A stretch of 64,000 nt of DNA, taken from the NCBI RefSeq assembly GCF_020520425.1, contig NC_079487.1:8603501-8667500 (forward strand), written 5' to 3'. The DNA is from Spinacia oleracea. Taxonomy: Eukaryota; Streptophyta; Magnoliopsida; Caryophyllales; Amaranthaceae. Positions 37,347 through 47,965 of the stretch are shown here, one piece after another (positions within the stretch are counted from its first letter, which is position 1; each line of letters starts with the position of its first letter). The notes below the pieces were generated by a model. The model ran no database searches. It saw only the letters and a list, made by a program, of their open reading frames with translations, and was not told the DNA's origin. The position numbers were made by a program, and so were the translations under genes.

Positions 37347-37853
37347 TTATTGTAAATACGGTAATCTAGTTTGATGTTGAATTGCCTGTATATTATTTTT
37401 TCTTGATTAATTGTGTTTCTTTTTATAATTATATATGTTTTCTCCATCCAAAATCTTGTAAGTTGAAGGATTTTGGAGGGGTGTTTTTTTTGCTACTTAT
37501 GTCCAGTGAAAAATGGACATAGAAGTGTATCATTTCATGGCCATTGCATTTTCTTTTCTAGTCTGTAAATTACCTGCACTAAGTAAGGCTCGAAATTTAA
37601 GAACTTTGGAGAATGGAGGTTGTAATTTGAGAAATCAAACTTATGAACATAAGCAGTCAGCACAATGGGGGAAGACTGTCAGTCTTGATGTAGATGTATT
37701 TTAGGAAAATATCAGCCCTGCACTACTATTGCTAGACGATCATTTGTTGTAGCAATGTATGTATATTTTGGTCACTACAATGTTGTATTTCACTCTTGTA
37801 TAAGTAACACTTTATAATGTGAGAACTCAATTGAAAGTTATGAGGTTGATAAT
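37347..37853. other. Downstream region of EGY3 pseudogene
   Basis: Probably the former 3' UTR and flank. AT-rich, with a small ORF at 37513-37704 that resembles nothing known. Confidence 0.4.
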
Positions 37854-39067
37854 TGTAACGCCCCGTCTTTTCGGTACTTTAATTATAGGTAATAAACCGC
37901 ACATAGCTGATCATTGGCAGCGGAAATAGACATAAAATAATCCTGGGACATGTGGGTATGGGCCCACAAATAAAATAATCTTTAATAACATTCCATAAAT
38001 AATACTCCCTTCATCCCTTAATACTCGCACCCCGGTGCGGAGTTTAAGACATTTAAATTGAATTATTAAATTAATGAGTGTTAGTTGATAGTGAGGTATT
38101 TTTTTTTAATATAGTTAGTGGAAAATGTGTAAGGGGTGGGGAGTGGTGAGTGAGAGGTGTGGATTTTTAAATGATTTTTTGTATGGAGTAGGGTTGTAGG
38201 TGGGGTAGTAGGTAAGTGTGAGAAATAATATAATATTGGTAAAGATTTCCATTTATAGAAGCGGTGCAAGTATCAAGGGACGGCCCGAAAAGGAAAGCGG
38301 TGCCAGTATTAAGGGACAGAGGGAGTACGACTTTTCCAAAAATAATTATAAATCAATATTCTTATAACAACCTCAGTAACAGGATTTCCATAATAAATAA
38401 TTACTCATCTCGATATCTCCATAATAAATAACCAACTCCAGTAATAAATCTCATTTGAGCAACTTGAGCTCCTTAATCGAACCTGTACATCATCATAAAA
38501 ATAGAAAACAGGAAAAACACAGAAAATCCAAAATGAGTGGAAAACTCAGTAATATTACTCCAGCCTGTCAAACGGTTTTATTTTGAAAATCATTTGGCAC
38601 ATATCAATCATTAGCATTTATTGTTCGGAAATAACTAACTTAATCTCGTCATCTTAAAAACTGTGTCGGCAAGGAATCATTTCCTTTATAGCTCATTGGC
38701 AAGTACATGTTTTGGCGGGACTTTTCTTACATCTTTTCGGGGGGGACTGGTTCCCTTTAACTTTAACTTTGACTTTAACTTGCCTCCCCCTATAACTTGC
38801 CCATTTACTAGTTCCGTTCACTTTTCCAGGCCGACAAAAGCAACATCGTATTCTTTAAAATAACTTTATAAAAATCATAATTATTCCTGAACAATTAAAA
38901 TCATAAAATAGTAACATATTATCATAATCGTACTCATAAAACTTTAACTCATACGTCATAGCATCATCACATAAATCACGTAATATTCACATAGTGATCA
39001 TATAATCACACATATTTAGTATACGGGCATATAAAACTTAAATGCTGAACATAAACATAATATATTT
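37854..39067. repeat. Possible LTR fragment (starts TGTAACGCCCCG)
   Basis: The block begins TGTAACGCCCCGTCTTTTCG, a start typical of plant Ty3/gypsy chromovirus LTRs. The remainder is AT-rich with ATAATCATA-type words and leads into the truncated gypsy pol at 39068. No matching second LTR or TSD was found in the window, so this remains tentative. A Stowaway MITE lies inside it. Confidence 0.35.
38005..38325. mobile_element. Stowaway-like MITE, 321 bp
   Basis: Inverted ends CTCCCTTCATCCCTTAATAC and GTATTAAGGGACAGAGGGAG, with TA on both sides (38003-38004 and 38326-38327). A second inner inverted word, CGGTGC/GCACCGG-like, is also present. Confidence 0.85.
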
Positions 39068-40380
39068 TTACATACGGGCTTTGCTGATTACATTCACTGT
39101 ATGGGAGAGCATGTAGTGTCGTAGTTTCTTTGTGGCCCAAACCAAGGCGATGCTGAGTTTCTCGAGCTGAGTGTATCTGGTCTCGTATTCGATTAACTTT
39201 TTACTGATGTAGTATACAACGTTTTCTTTGCCTTCAACTTCTTGGGCGAGCATGGCCCCAATTGCTGAATCTGTCGTTGTAAGGTAAAGCCTGAGGGGAA
39301 TCCCTAGCATAGCTGGCTTTAGCACTGGCGGGTTGGAAATGTAGTCTTTGATAGTATTGAATGCGTGTTGGAAATCCTCGTCCCAGATTTTGGGCTCGCT
39401 TTTGCGGAGCTTTCGAAATACTGGTTCGCAAATCATAGTGAGCTTTGAAATTAACCTACTGATGTATTGCAGTTTGCCGAGAAACCCCCGAATCTCTTTT
39501 TCATTCGTTGGCGGCTTCATCTCTTGAATGGCCTTGATTTTCGAAGGATCAGCCTCGATGCCCCGAGAGCTGATGACATGCCCGAGCAACTTGCCTGACG
39601 TTACCCCGAACGCACACTTTTGAGGATTGAGCCTCATATTGTATTGCCTGAGCCTGTCGAAGAATTTCCGGAGTACCGAGGTATGCTCATGTCGCTCTTT
39701 GGATTTGACGATCATGTCGCCGACATATACTTCATTTTCCCTATGAATCATATCGCTCATGATAGCTGTTGCTGTTCTTTGATAGGTTGCCCCTGCATTC
39801 TTCAGTCCGAACGGCATAACCGTATAACAATATGTACCCCACTGAGTGATGAAGGTTGTCTTCTCCATGTCCTCCTCTGCCATGGGAATCTGATTGTAGC
39901 CTGCATACCCGTCCATAAAAGAGAGTAAGGCATGATTTGCGGTGTTATCGACCAAGACGTCGATGTGAGGCAATGGAAAACCGTCTTTAGGGCTGGCCCT
40001 ATTAAGATCTCTGTAGTCCACACACATTCGTACTTTGCCGTCTTTCTTTGGAACTGGGACGACATTTGCAATCCATTCCGGATACTTGGCTTCTCCAATA
40101 AACCCGGCCTCTAGCTGCTTAGAGACCTCTTCTTGAATTTTGAGGGAAACGTCCGGTTTCATGTGACGGAGTTTCTGCTTGATGGGTTTTGAACCTGGGA
40201 TGAGCGGAATTGTATGCTGACCGATGCTTGGATCAACCCCTGGCATATCATGATAGGACCATGCGAAGACGTCTATGTACTCTGAAAGTAGCTTGATAAG
40301 ATCATCCCGCTCTGCTTGAGATAGAGTTAAGCCAATCTGAACTAGTTTTGAACCACTGTTGTTAGAAAGGTTAACGTTTT
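39068..40380 (-). pseudogene. Ty3/gypsy (Tat/Ogre-like) reverse transcriptase part
   Basis: Minus-strand frame running from the CACTA insertion point to a truncation at 39068. It reads SYHDMPGVDPSIGQHTIPL, then RQ/KQKLRHMKPDVS, VPVPKKDGKVRMCVDYRDLN, MPFGLKNAGATYQR, the active-site region VYVGDMIVKS (family YVDDM, second Asp now Gly), FGVTSGKLLGHVIS and the start of RNase H, YLTTTDSAIGAML. It ends ISKARM, where the family normally continues, so the rest of RNase H and the integrase are gone. This is the 3' half of the ORF whose 5' part is at 47966-49650. Wording is closest to the Tat/Ogre lineage from memory of the family, not a search. Confidence 0.9.
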
Positions 40381-40399
40381 CACTAGTAGAAAAAACCCC

Positions 40400-40620
40400 T
40401 GTTGCAACCCCCTTATTGCAGCGTACAAGTATTAATACGCTTCAACAACCAGTCGGTCAACGCGGGTCAAACCTTTTAAGGGTTATCGCAGCGTACATTT
40501 TTATTGTTCGCTGCGAAATAGTTTATTGCAGCGTACAAAATTAAAGCCCGTAGCAATATACAGACTCTGTTGCAGCGTACATGCTATTGTACCCTGCAAC
40601 AGGTCCTGATCCGTTTTTCA
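40400..40620. repeat. CACTA left subterminal repeats
   Basis: Several copies of TTGCAGCGTACA and variants such as TCGCAGCGTACA, some paired as inverted GTACGCTGCAA-type words. Confidence 0.8.
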
Positions 40621-41104
40621 AAATACATTAGCTCATTTCTCAAAATTTGCTGCGGGCTCCGTGTTTCAAAATACTGCAATTCAAAATACTCCAAAATATC
40701 TCAAAATTTTAGAACTCATTTCCTCGCGCTCAACTCCAACTCTCCAAACATCTCCCAATTTTTCGCCGTCGCCGTCGAACTCCAACCCTTGTTCGGCCCT
40801 GCGTCGCCGTCGAAATCCGCCCTTGCTCGGCCCTGCGTCGCTGTCCTCTCCGGTGGGTGTCTGTTCTCGCCTCATATCCCCCGTCGCTGTCCTCTCCGAT
40901 GGGTGACTTTTCAATTGCTGAAAACTCGGTCAGCTTGGTCGGCCGGGGGTTCAGCGTCCCCCCGTCGCGTCCTGGTTCCGGTGCTTGCTCGGCCGTTACT
41001 CTCCTCGCCACAACCAGTAAGTAATTATCTTCCTAGCTGTATTTTCGTTTTCAGATTAGGGTTTTGTTCAATTTATATTTTTTTTTTGATTTTTTTGGCT
41101 GTTG

Positions 41105-41192
41105 TTCAATTCGTTTTTAGCAATTCACATGATAAGGTTTACACTTTCCAGCATAAAAAAATTATCATGTGAATTGCTAAAAACGAATTGAA
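41105..41192. repeat. Perfect 31-bp inverted repeat (hairpin)
   Basis: Arms 41105-41135 and 41162-41192 are exact reverse complements (starting TTCAATTCGTTTTTAGC) around a 26-nt centre. Inside the CACTA element upstream of the APX exons. Confidence 0.9.
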
Positions 41193-41466
41193 CTTTGTGG
41201 TGAGCTAAAACTGATTAATTGTGCATAATAATTTCTAGTAGCAGTAATTGAACTATTTTGGTCGCTGATCTCAAAAGAGGTTAAGGCTAATCATGTGAAC
41301 TAAAACAAATGTTGAACTATTTTGATAAGGTTTACAAAGCCAGCAGTGGCCTCAAGATTGCTGTTGAACTTTGTGGTGAGCTAAAACTGATTAATTGTGC
41401 ATAATAATTTCTAGTAGCAGTAATTGAACTATTTTGGTCGCTGATCTCAAAAGAGGTTAAGGCTAA
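41175..41466 (+). repeat. Tandem duplication of ~180 bp
   Basis: The stretch from TTGAACTTTGTGGTGAGC to AGAGGTTAAGGCTAATCA at about 41188-41300 recurs almost unchanged at about 41365-41473. The second copy keeps the peroxidase exon context. Confidence 0.8.
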
Positions 41467-41932
41467 TCACCCAAAGATTATCAGGTGAATTTCCTGGTTA
41501 TATGATTCAAACTGCATCCTTTCTAGGTCATTAATTCTCAAGCATCGATCCCTTGTTTCTTAATTTCAGCTTGCTGGGGTTGTTGCGGTTGAAGTCACAG
41601 GAGGGCCAACCATCGACTTTGTTCCAGGAAGAATGGTTTGTGCTTCCTATACATTCATGATTGTTATATTCTTGTTCGTTATTGTATAACAATAGTACCT
41701 GATTATCGATGTTATACCAGGATTGCGCAGATTCTCCTGATGAAGGACGCCTTCCTGATGCAAATCAAGGTACGTACGTATTCTACCCTCTCATCAGTAA
41801 TATGACAGTTTAGTAGTACATGTTACTAACAGCATAAAATGGGTTGCAGGTGCCGAACATTTGAGAGAAATCTTTTACAGAATGGGGCTTTCTGACAAGG
41901 ATATTGTCGCGCTTTCAGGAGGCCACACTCTG
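41339..41932 (+). pseudogene. APX3: Captured peroxisomal ascorbate peroxidase exons
   Basis: Five exon-like pieces in order: 41339-41374 (SSGLKIAVELC), about 41454-41484 (EVKANHPKI), 41570-41634 ([20 protein letters not shown]), 41721-41769 (SPDEGRLPDANQ) and 41850-41932 ([20 protein letters not shown] then GHTL). These are adjacent exons of a class I heme peroxidase; the [12 protein letters not shown] and [19 protein letters not shown] wording favours the peroxisomal-membrane APX type that removes H2O2. GGHTL is the proximal heme-ligand His region. Introns keep GT and AG. The distal His region, ITYADLYQ and everything after GGHTL are missing, so it is a fragment captured by the CACTA element. 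Confidence 0.88.
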
Positions 41933-41939
41933 GTAAACT

Positions 41940-43110
41940 ACATACCTTAGCTTGGACAAGATTACAACAATGCTAGGACTAACCTAAACTAGTCATACAT
42001 GACTTGTGTGCTACCTTCGCCGAGTATAGTCGTCGTATACTCTAGAGCTGCTGAAATTTTGCCCCACTCACAGTGGAACAATTACATGAGATGAACTTTG
42101 AAGGATTTTAAAAGATATATACTTCATATATAATGTGAGATTTAGATTTCAAGTAGACCTTAAATCGCCCTGTGATTAGATTTTTACGCAATTTTTGCCC
42201 CTCCTGTTTAATTTTTTGCTTTTATAGTTTGATTATCCCATATTTACATGATTTTATTGTCAACTACAGTGTTAGATTTTTGAGAACAAGATGTATTGAT
42301 AGTTGTCGTAATTTATAAAATACTAGTTATTCTTTGACATCTCTTTATGTCAGCATTTCCATGCAATTATAAGCATTGTATTCCTTTTCACTTTGTTGCT
42401 TGATATTTTAAGTCTGTGAATTGGTACAGGTATATTTATCACCATTTGATGGGACATGAAGTCGAGATGCAGGTGGTTTGAAATACTTTGCCTCGTCGAT
42501 TTGGCGCTCCAGGTCTTCCAGAGTTGAATGCATCTCAGGTATTATATTCTTGTGTTTAACATTGTTCTTGTAGGGTACTAACTTATGCGGTATACTACTC
42601 TTAATAATAACCTTCTCTATTACATCCAGTGTGTATATTATGTGGTTTGTTAATTGTTTCTAATTTACTTTGGATTTTGATTTCTAGCTACAATAATCGG
42701 GCAATTATGGAGGCTGCTCAAGTACTGCTTTATTTCGGAGTTGAACAAATCATCTATGTTTCTGAAATGACGTACTGCTAAATAAAGGTTTTTATTCTTA
42801 ACTATACCACTTCAAAGCACTATTTCTTTTCAGAGTTTCTGATTCAAGCACATTCTAGCTCTTATTCTCAAACACCTAATACAGCTTAAGATTCAGAAAT
42901 GTTTCACGGTAATACATCTGAGCTTAATAGAAGTATCAACATAAATTAAGAGATTATGTTCTGAAATAGATAGTTGCTCTTATGTTCTGATCCTGTGTCC
43001 GTACTGCTCATAAGCGCTATTTATAGAAGAACAAAAAAGTGAAAAACAATATGAAGCTATTAAAGTGAAGTACATAACTGAAACATATGAGCTAATTAAT
43101 CTTATACTTC
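41940..43110. other. CACTA interior, unassigned
   Basis: AT-rich DNA following the APX fragment. A short stretch near 42455-42540 ends CATCTCAG|GTATT like an exon end, but its protein was not recognised. Confidence 0.4.
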
Positions 43111-43114
43111 AGGC

Positions 43115-44265
43115 CACCTAAGAACCTAAGGACTTTCGTTCCCAATTTTGAACTAAATAACCTAAGGACTCATTTCAAACTTATTACATGATTAATATGC
43201 TTAGTTTTAAGTTTTCAATACTCGTTCCAATCGATTTATGCACATTTAAGGATCATTGGATCGTTATAGGTCATATTTAGGCTAAAATGACATTTTCGCT
43301 CCCAACTTTGAACTAACGAACTTAAGAACTCGTTTCAAACTTACTACATGATTCATATGATTAGTTTTAACTTTCCAAGACTAAATCCAATCTATTTATG
43401 CACATTTGAGACTTGTTTGGCCATTATAGGTCATATTTAGGCTAAAATGACATTTTCGCTCACAACTTTGAACTAACGAACCTAAGGACTCACTTCCAAC
43501 TTATTACATGATTACTATGATTATTGTAAGTTTTCAAGACTCAATACAATCGATTTATGCACATTTGAGACTTGTTTGGTCGTTATAGGTCATATTTAGG
43601 CTAAAATGAGGCATTTTCGCTCCCAACTTTGAACTAACGAACCTAAGAACTCATTTCAAACTTACTACATGATTCATATGATTAGTTTTAACTTTCCAAG
43701 ACTCAATCCAATCTATTTATGCACATTTGAGACTTGTTTGACCATTATAGGTCATATTTAGGCTAATATGACATTTTCGCTCCCAACTTTGAACTAACGA
43801 ACCTAAAAACTCATTTCAAACTTACTACATGATTCATATGATTATTTTTAACTTTTCAAGACTCAATCCAATCTATTTTTGCACATTCGAGACTTGTTTG
43901 GCCGTTATTGGTCATATTTAAGCTAAAATGACATTTTCGCTCACAACTTTGTACTAACGAACTTAAGAACTCATTTCAAACTTATTACATGATTCATAAG
44001 ATTAGTTTTAAGTTTCCAAGACTCAATCCAATCTATTTATGCACATTTGAGACTTGTTTGGTCGTTATAGGTCATATTTATGCTAAAATAAAGCATTTTC
44101 GCTCCCAATTTTGAACTAAATAACCTAAGGACTCATTTCAAACGTATTACATGATCAATATGCTTAATTTTAAGTTTTCAATACTCGTTCCAATCGATTT
44201 ATGCACATTTAAGGATCATTGGATCGTTATAGGTCATATTTAGGCTAAAATGACATTTTCGCCAG
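43115..44265. repeat. Satellite array 1, ~158-160-bp units, about 7 copies
   Basis: Tandem units sharing GACATTTTCGCTCCCAACTT, TGAACTAACGAACCTAAG, CTTATTACATGATT and GGTCATATTTAGGCTAAAA. The CTTA(T/C)TACATGAT word recurs near 43183, 43341, 43500, 43660, 43820, 43980 and 44140. Confidence 0.93.
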
Positions 44266-45744
44266 AAGATGCTAATAAATATGACTTTTGAATGTGCTGT
44301 TACAAACTTAGCAAAAAATTATGAGTAACAGATGTCATTATGATTCGGCTATTTGATGGTTTGATATCTATAAGTGATGGTTTGATATCTATAAGCTGAA
44401 TCCTAATGAAATGCATAGCCTTTATGCCCTAAGGTACCTAGGTGATTTCAGTAGTTCACACTCTCACAGCCTTCATTAGCTCCAAGCTTTATTACTGCTA
44501 CTCTTGATAAGTCACTCATTCCAAACTTAAGATGATTAGTGATCTCTCAAATTTGCAGTCATATAAACTCCTTTACCTTATCAAAGAGTACTCTATCAAT
44601 GTGTAGGGTGATACTTTGAGCTTAACCTTTTCTCCCTCGTCCAATTACCTCTCCCTTGTATATTTATTGCAGACATTCTTGAGTCTTGATTGTTTAGGAA
44701 TGTAGGAAGTTAATCAGGGTTTGTCTTTTAGGATACCTCTCCCAAACCTATCTTGTAGAGGTGTATTATAGATGAGTGAGTCATAAATCTTTCTTGTTTC
44801 TCATTCTGGGTCTGTTATTGGAAGACATTTTTGCGAGCCACTGAAATGTTTGCTGGCTCGGTCATTTTTAACAGCTATCTTAACCTGTAAAAGTTGCTTC
44901 AAAGCACTGCCCAACGACCTTCAGTAGAGTTGTGGCACGATCAAAACTTAGTTTAGGTTTCTTTTGGAAAACGCTATCTTAGTTTTAAAAGGAACAAGGC
45001 ACACCAAGATGCACAGGGATGCACTGATCTGTACTGATTTGTGCTGCTGCATTGATCAGTTCCGCTGCTTCTGCACGGATCGGTGATGCTGCTGCCGCTG
45101 CATTGATCGGTGCTGCTGATGCCGCACTGATCTGCTGCCTACATGCTGATCTGCTGCTGCTGCACTAGTGCTGATCTGCTACACGTACTGATCTCCTACA
45201 AGGGAATTGAAATGTGATAAAATGATAGTCAATACAATAAAATAAAATAAAAGGGAATGCAAGTTGTTTATTTAAGATGTAACGAATTTGAAATTGATTG
45301 AAGAAAAGTCTTATCAATATAATATTAAATATTGCATAAATTTATCAATGTGATTAGTATATGAACTGATGGAATGGAAATGAGCTAGCAATATTTGTTT
45401 GTGATGTCTTAATTGACATGTGTATTTGGAATTAATGATTGGCACGTACTGTACAACTTTGTACCTTATTGCACAATGTTTTGCAACATAATTGTTGATA
45501 CATTAATGTTAGTTATATTAGTATAACTTGTATTTGGTAAGATTTAGTACATTTTGATATGTTGTAATTTATATTAATGTTAGTTATATTAGTATAACTT
45601 GTATTTGGTAAGATTTAGTACATTTTGATATGTTGTAATTCAATTATATAGGGCTGCTCCTCCCAAATTTAAAATCTAACATCGAAAATTCAGAAAAATT
45701 ATATATATATATATAAACTAATGGAATACTACGTAAATTGTTAG
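44266..45744. other. Spacer between the satellite arrays
   Basis: No gene. At 45010-45200 a low-complexity stretch alternates GCTGCTGC with CTGATC(T/G) words. At about 45505-45640 a 70-bp unit ending TAAGATTTAGTACATTTTG is duplicated in tandem. Confidence 0.6.
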
Positions 45745-45749
45745 GCACT

Positions 45750-47090
45750 AACTTAATTGACTTAAATGACATTTCCGCTCCCAACTTTGAACTAAAAAAC
45801 CTAAGGACTCATTTGATTCTTATTACATGACTAATATGCATAGTTTTAACTTTCTAAAACTCATTCGAATCTATATTCACATTTAAGGGTCATTGGGTCG
45901 TTATAGGTCATATTTAGGCTAAAATGACATTTCTGCTCCCAACTTTGAAATAAAGAACCTAAGGACTCGTTTGATTCTTATTACATGACTAATATACATA
46001 GTTTTAACTTTCTAAAACTCATTCGAATCTATTTATGCACATTTAAGGGTCATTGGGTCGTTACAGGTCATATTTAGAGCTAAAATGACATTTCCGCTCC
46101 CAACTTTGAACTAAAGAACATAAGGACTCATTTGATTCTTATTACATGATTAATATGCATAGTTTTAACTTTCTAAAACTTATTCGAATCTATTTATGCA
46201 CATTTCAAGATAATTGGGTCGTTATAGGTCATATTTAGGCTAAAATGACATTTCCGCTCCCAACTTTGAACTAAAGAACCTAAGGAATCGTTTGATTCTT
46301 ATTACATGACTAATATGCATAGTTTTAACTTTCTAAAACTAATTCGAATCTATTTATGCACATTTAAGGGTCATTGGGTCGTTATAGGTCATATTTAGAG
46401 CTAAAATGACATTTTCGCTCCCAACTTTGAACTAAAGAACATAAGGACTCATTTGATTCTTATTACATGATTAATATGCATAGTTTTAACTCTCTAAAAC
46501 TCATTGCAATCTATTTATGCACATTTAAGACTCACTGGATCGTTATAGGTCATATTTAGAGCTAAAATGATATTTCCGCTCCCAACTTTGAACTAAAGAA
46601 CCTAAGGATACATTTGATTCTTATTACATGACTAAAATGCATAGATTTAACTTTCTAAAACTCATTCGAATCTATTTATGCACATTTAAGGCTCATTGGG
46701 TCGTTATAGGTCATATTTAGGCTAAAATGACATCTATGCTCCCAACTTTGAACTAAAGAACATAAGGACTCATTTGATTCTTATGACATGACTAATATGC
46801 ATAGTTTTAACTTTCTAAAACTTATTTGAATCTATTTATGCACATTTAAAGATCATTGGGTCGTTATACACTTATAGGTCATATTTAGGCTAAAATGACA
46901 TTTCCGCTCCCAACTTTGAACTAAAGAACCTAAGGATACATTTGATTCTTATTACATGACTAATATGCATAGTTTTAACTTTCTAAAACTCATTCGAACC
47001 TATTTATGCACATTTAAGGCTCGTTGGGTCGTTATAGGTCATCTTTAGAGCTAAAATGACATTTTCGCTCCCAACTTTGGGTCGTTATAG
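45750..47090. repeat. Satellite array 2, ~160-bp units, about 8 copies
   Basis: Same consensus as array 1 but a distinct subtype (GACATTTCCGCTCCCAACTT, AACTAAAGAACCTAAGG, ATGCATAGTTTTAACTTTCT). CTTATTACATGA recurs near 45818, 45978, 46139, 46298, 46459, 46621 and 46947, with a variant near 46783. Confidence 0.93.
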
Positions 47091-47609
47091 GTAATCAATT
47101 AATTTTTCTTACTCTTAATTGATTCGTATTCTAGACTATTAGTACATTGTCATTAGTTGCTTGAATGTTAAAATGTGACATTTCATTTGCATTTAATCGA
47201 TCTAATGCTCCCATCAAAATTTTGTTTTTGTAAAGGTCTATTCTCCGAAGACTGCGCCTTATGCTAGTGAGGAAAATGATGTGGTTCGTGAGCAATGGGC
47301 TAAGTTTTATACCAGCATGTATTTATTATTGATCTGAGGGCGCTTGATCGAGTTGGTTTAGATGTTATAGAACAATTTTTTATGTTGAAATGTATGCTTA
47401 CGTTGAAATTGGAACGTACATATATTTATTTAAATGTATATATATGGTACGTGCACTTTGGTTTTGGGATATATATACAAAACACCAGTTATTGTTTTTA
47501 TATTTGTTATACAGGTTGCGATATTCTATTATTGTTGTGACAGGCTTCTATATTTGGTGCAAGGCACTCTAGGTATCCCTAAACAAAACTAAAATAAAAC
47601 TAAAATTTT

Positions 47610-47945
47610 CCCGCCAAAAATGCTTTGTTGCAGCGTACATATATATATGTACGCCGCAACAAGGGTGAAAATTTTTGCAAAATTTCAGACTTGTTGCAGC
47701 GTACAAATAGATGTACCCTGCAACAAGTGGGGTCTTTTTCAGCGTACATGAATTTGTACGCTGCAAAAGACCCATATTTTTGCCACAATTTTGCGACTTG
47801 TTGCAGCGTACATGCAAATGTACGCTGCAAAAAAGTACTTTTCGCAGCGTACATTGTACGCTGCAACAAGTCAATACTTGTTGCAGGCCCCCCAGTTGCA
47901 GCATACGATGTACGCTGCAACAGGGGTCTAAAAGCCCGCTGCAAT
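47610..47945. repeat. CACTA right subterminal repeats
   Basis: About ten GCAGCGTACA / TGTACGCTGCAA words, many arranged as head-to-head palindromes around short spacers. They produce fortuitous ORFs on both strands. Confidence 0.88.
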
Positions 47946-47965
47946 AAGGGTTTTTTCTACTAGTG

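Larger units (their letters stand above)
40381..47965. mobile_element. CACTA (En/Spm) element, non-autonomous, 7,585 bp
   Basis: Perfect terminal inverted repeats CACTAGTAGAAAAAACCC on both ends and a 3-bp TSD TTT (40378-40380 and 47966-47968). Subterminal regions (40400-40620 and 47610-47945) carry many GCAGCGTACA units in both orientations, as transposase-binding repeats do in this superfamily. No TNPA/TNPD-type transposase was recognised. Inside: a GC-rich leader (40740-41010), captured peroxisomal ascorbate peroxidase exons, a 31-bp hairpin and two satellite arrays. It interrupts the reading frame of a gypsy element. Confidence 0.93.

Noticed and set aside
40570..41172. 200-codon ORF at the left of the CACTA element
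   Set aside because: It spans subterminal repeats and a GC-rich leader; low-complexity Pro/Arg/Ser content and no domain.
43115..47090. CRISPR-like array
   Set aside because: Units are ~160 bp tandem satellite copies without short repeats and unique spacers, in a plant transposon.
47230..47330. Exon-like stretch reading YASEENDVVREQWAKFY
   Set aside because: Possible captured or transposase-derived exon, but too short to assign and no neighbouring exon seen.
47569..47963. Cys/Arg-rich ORFs on both strands
   Set aside because: Caused by the GCAGCGTACA palindromic subterminal repeats of the CACTA element.
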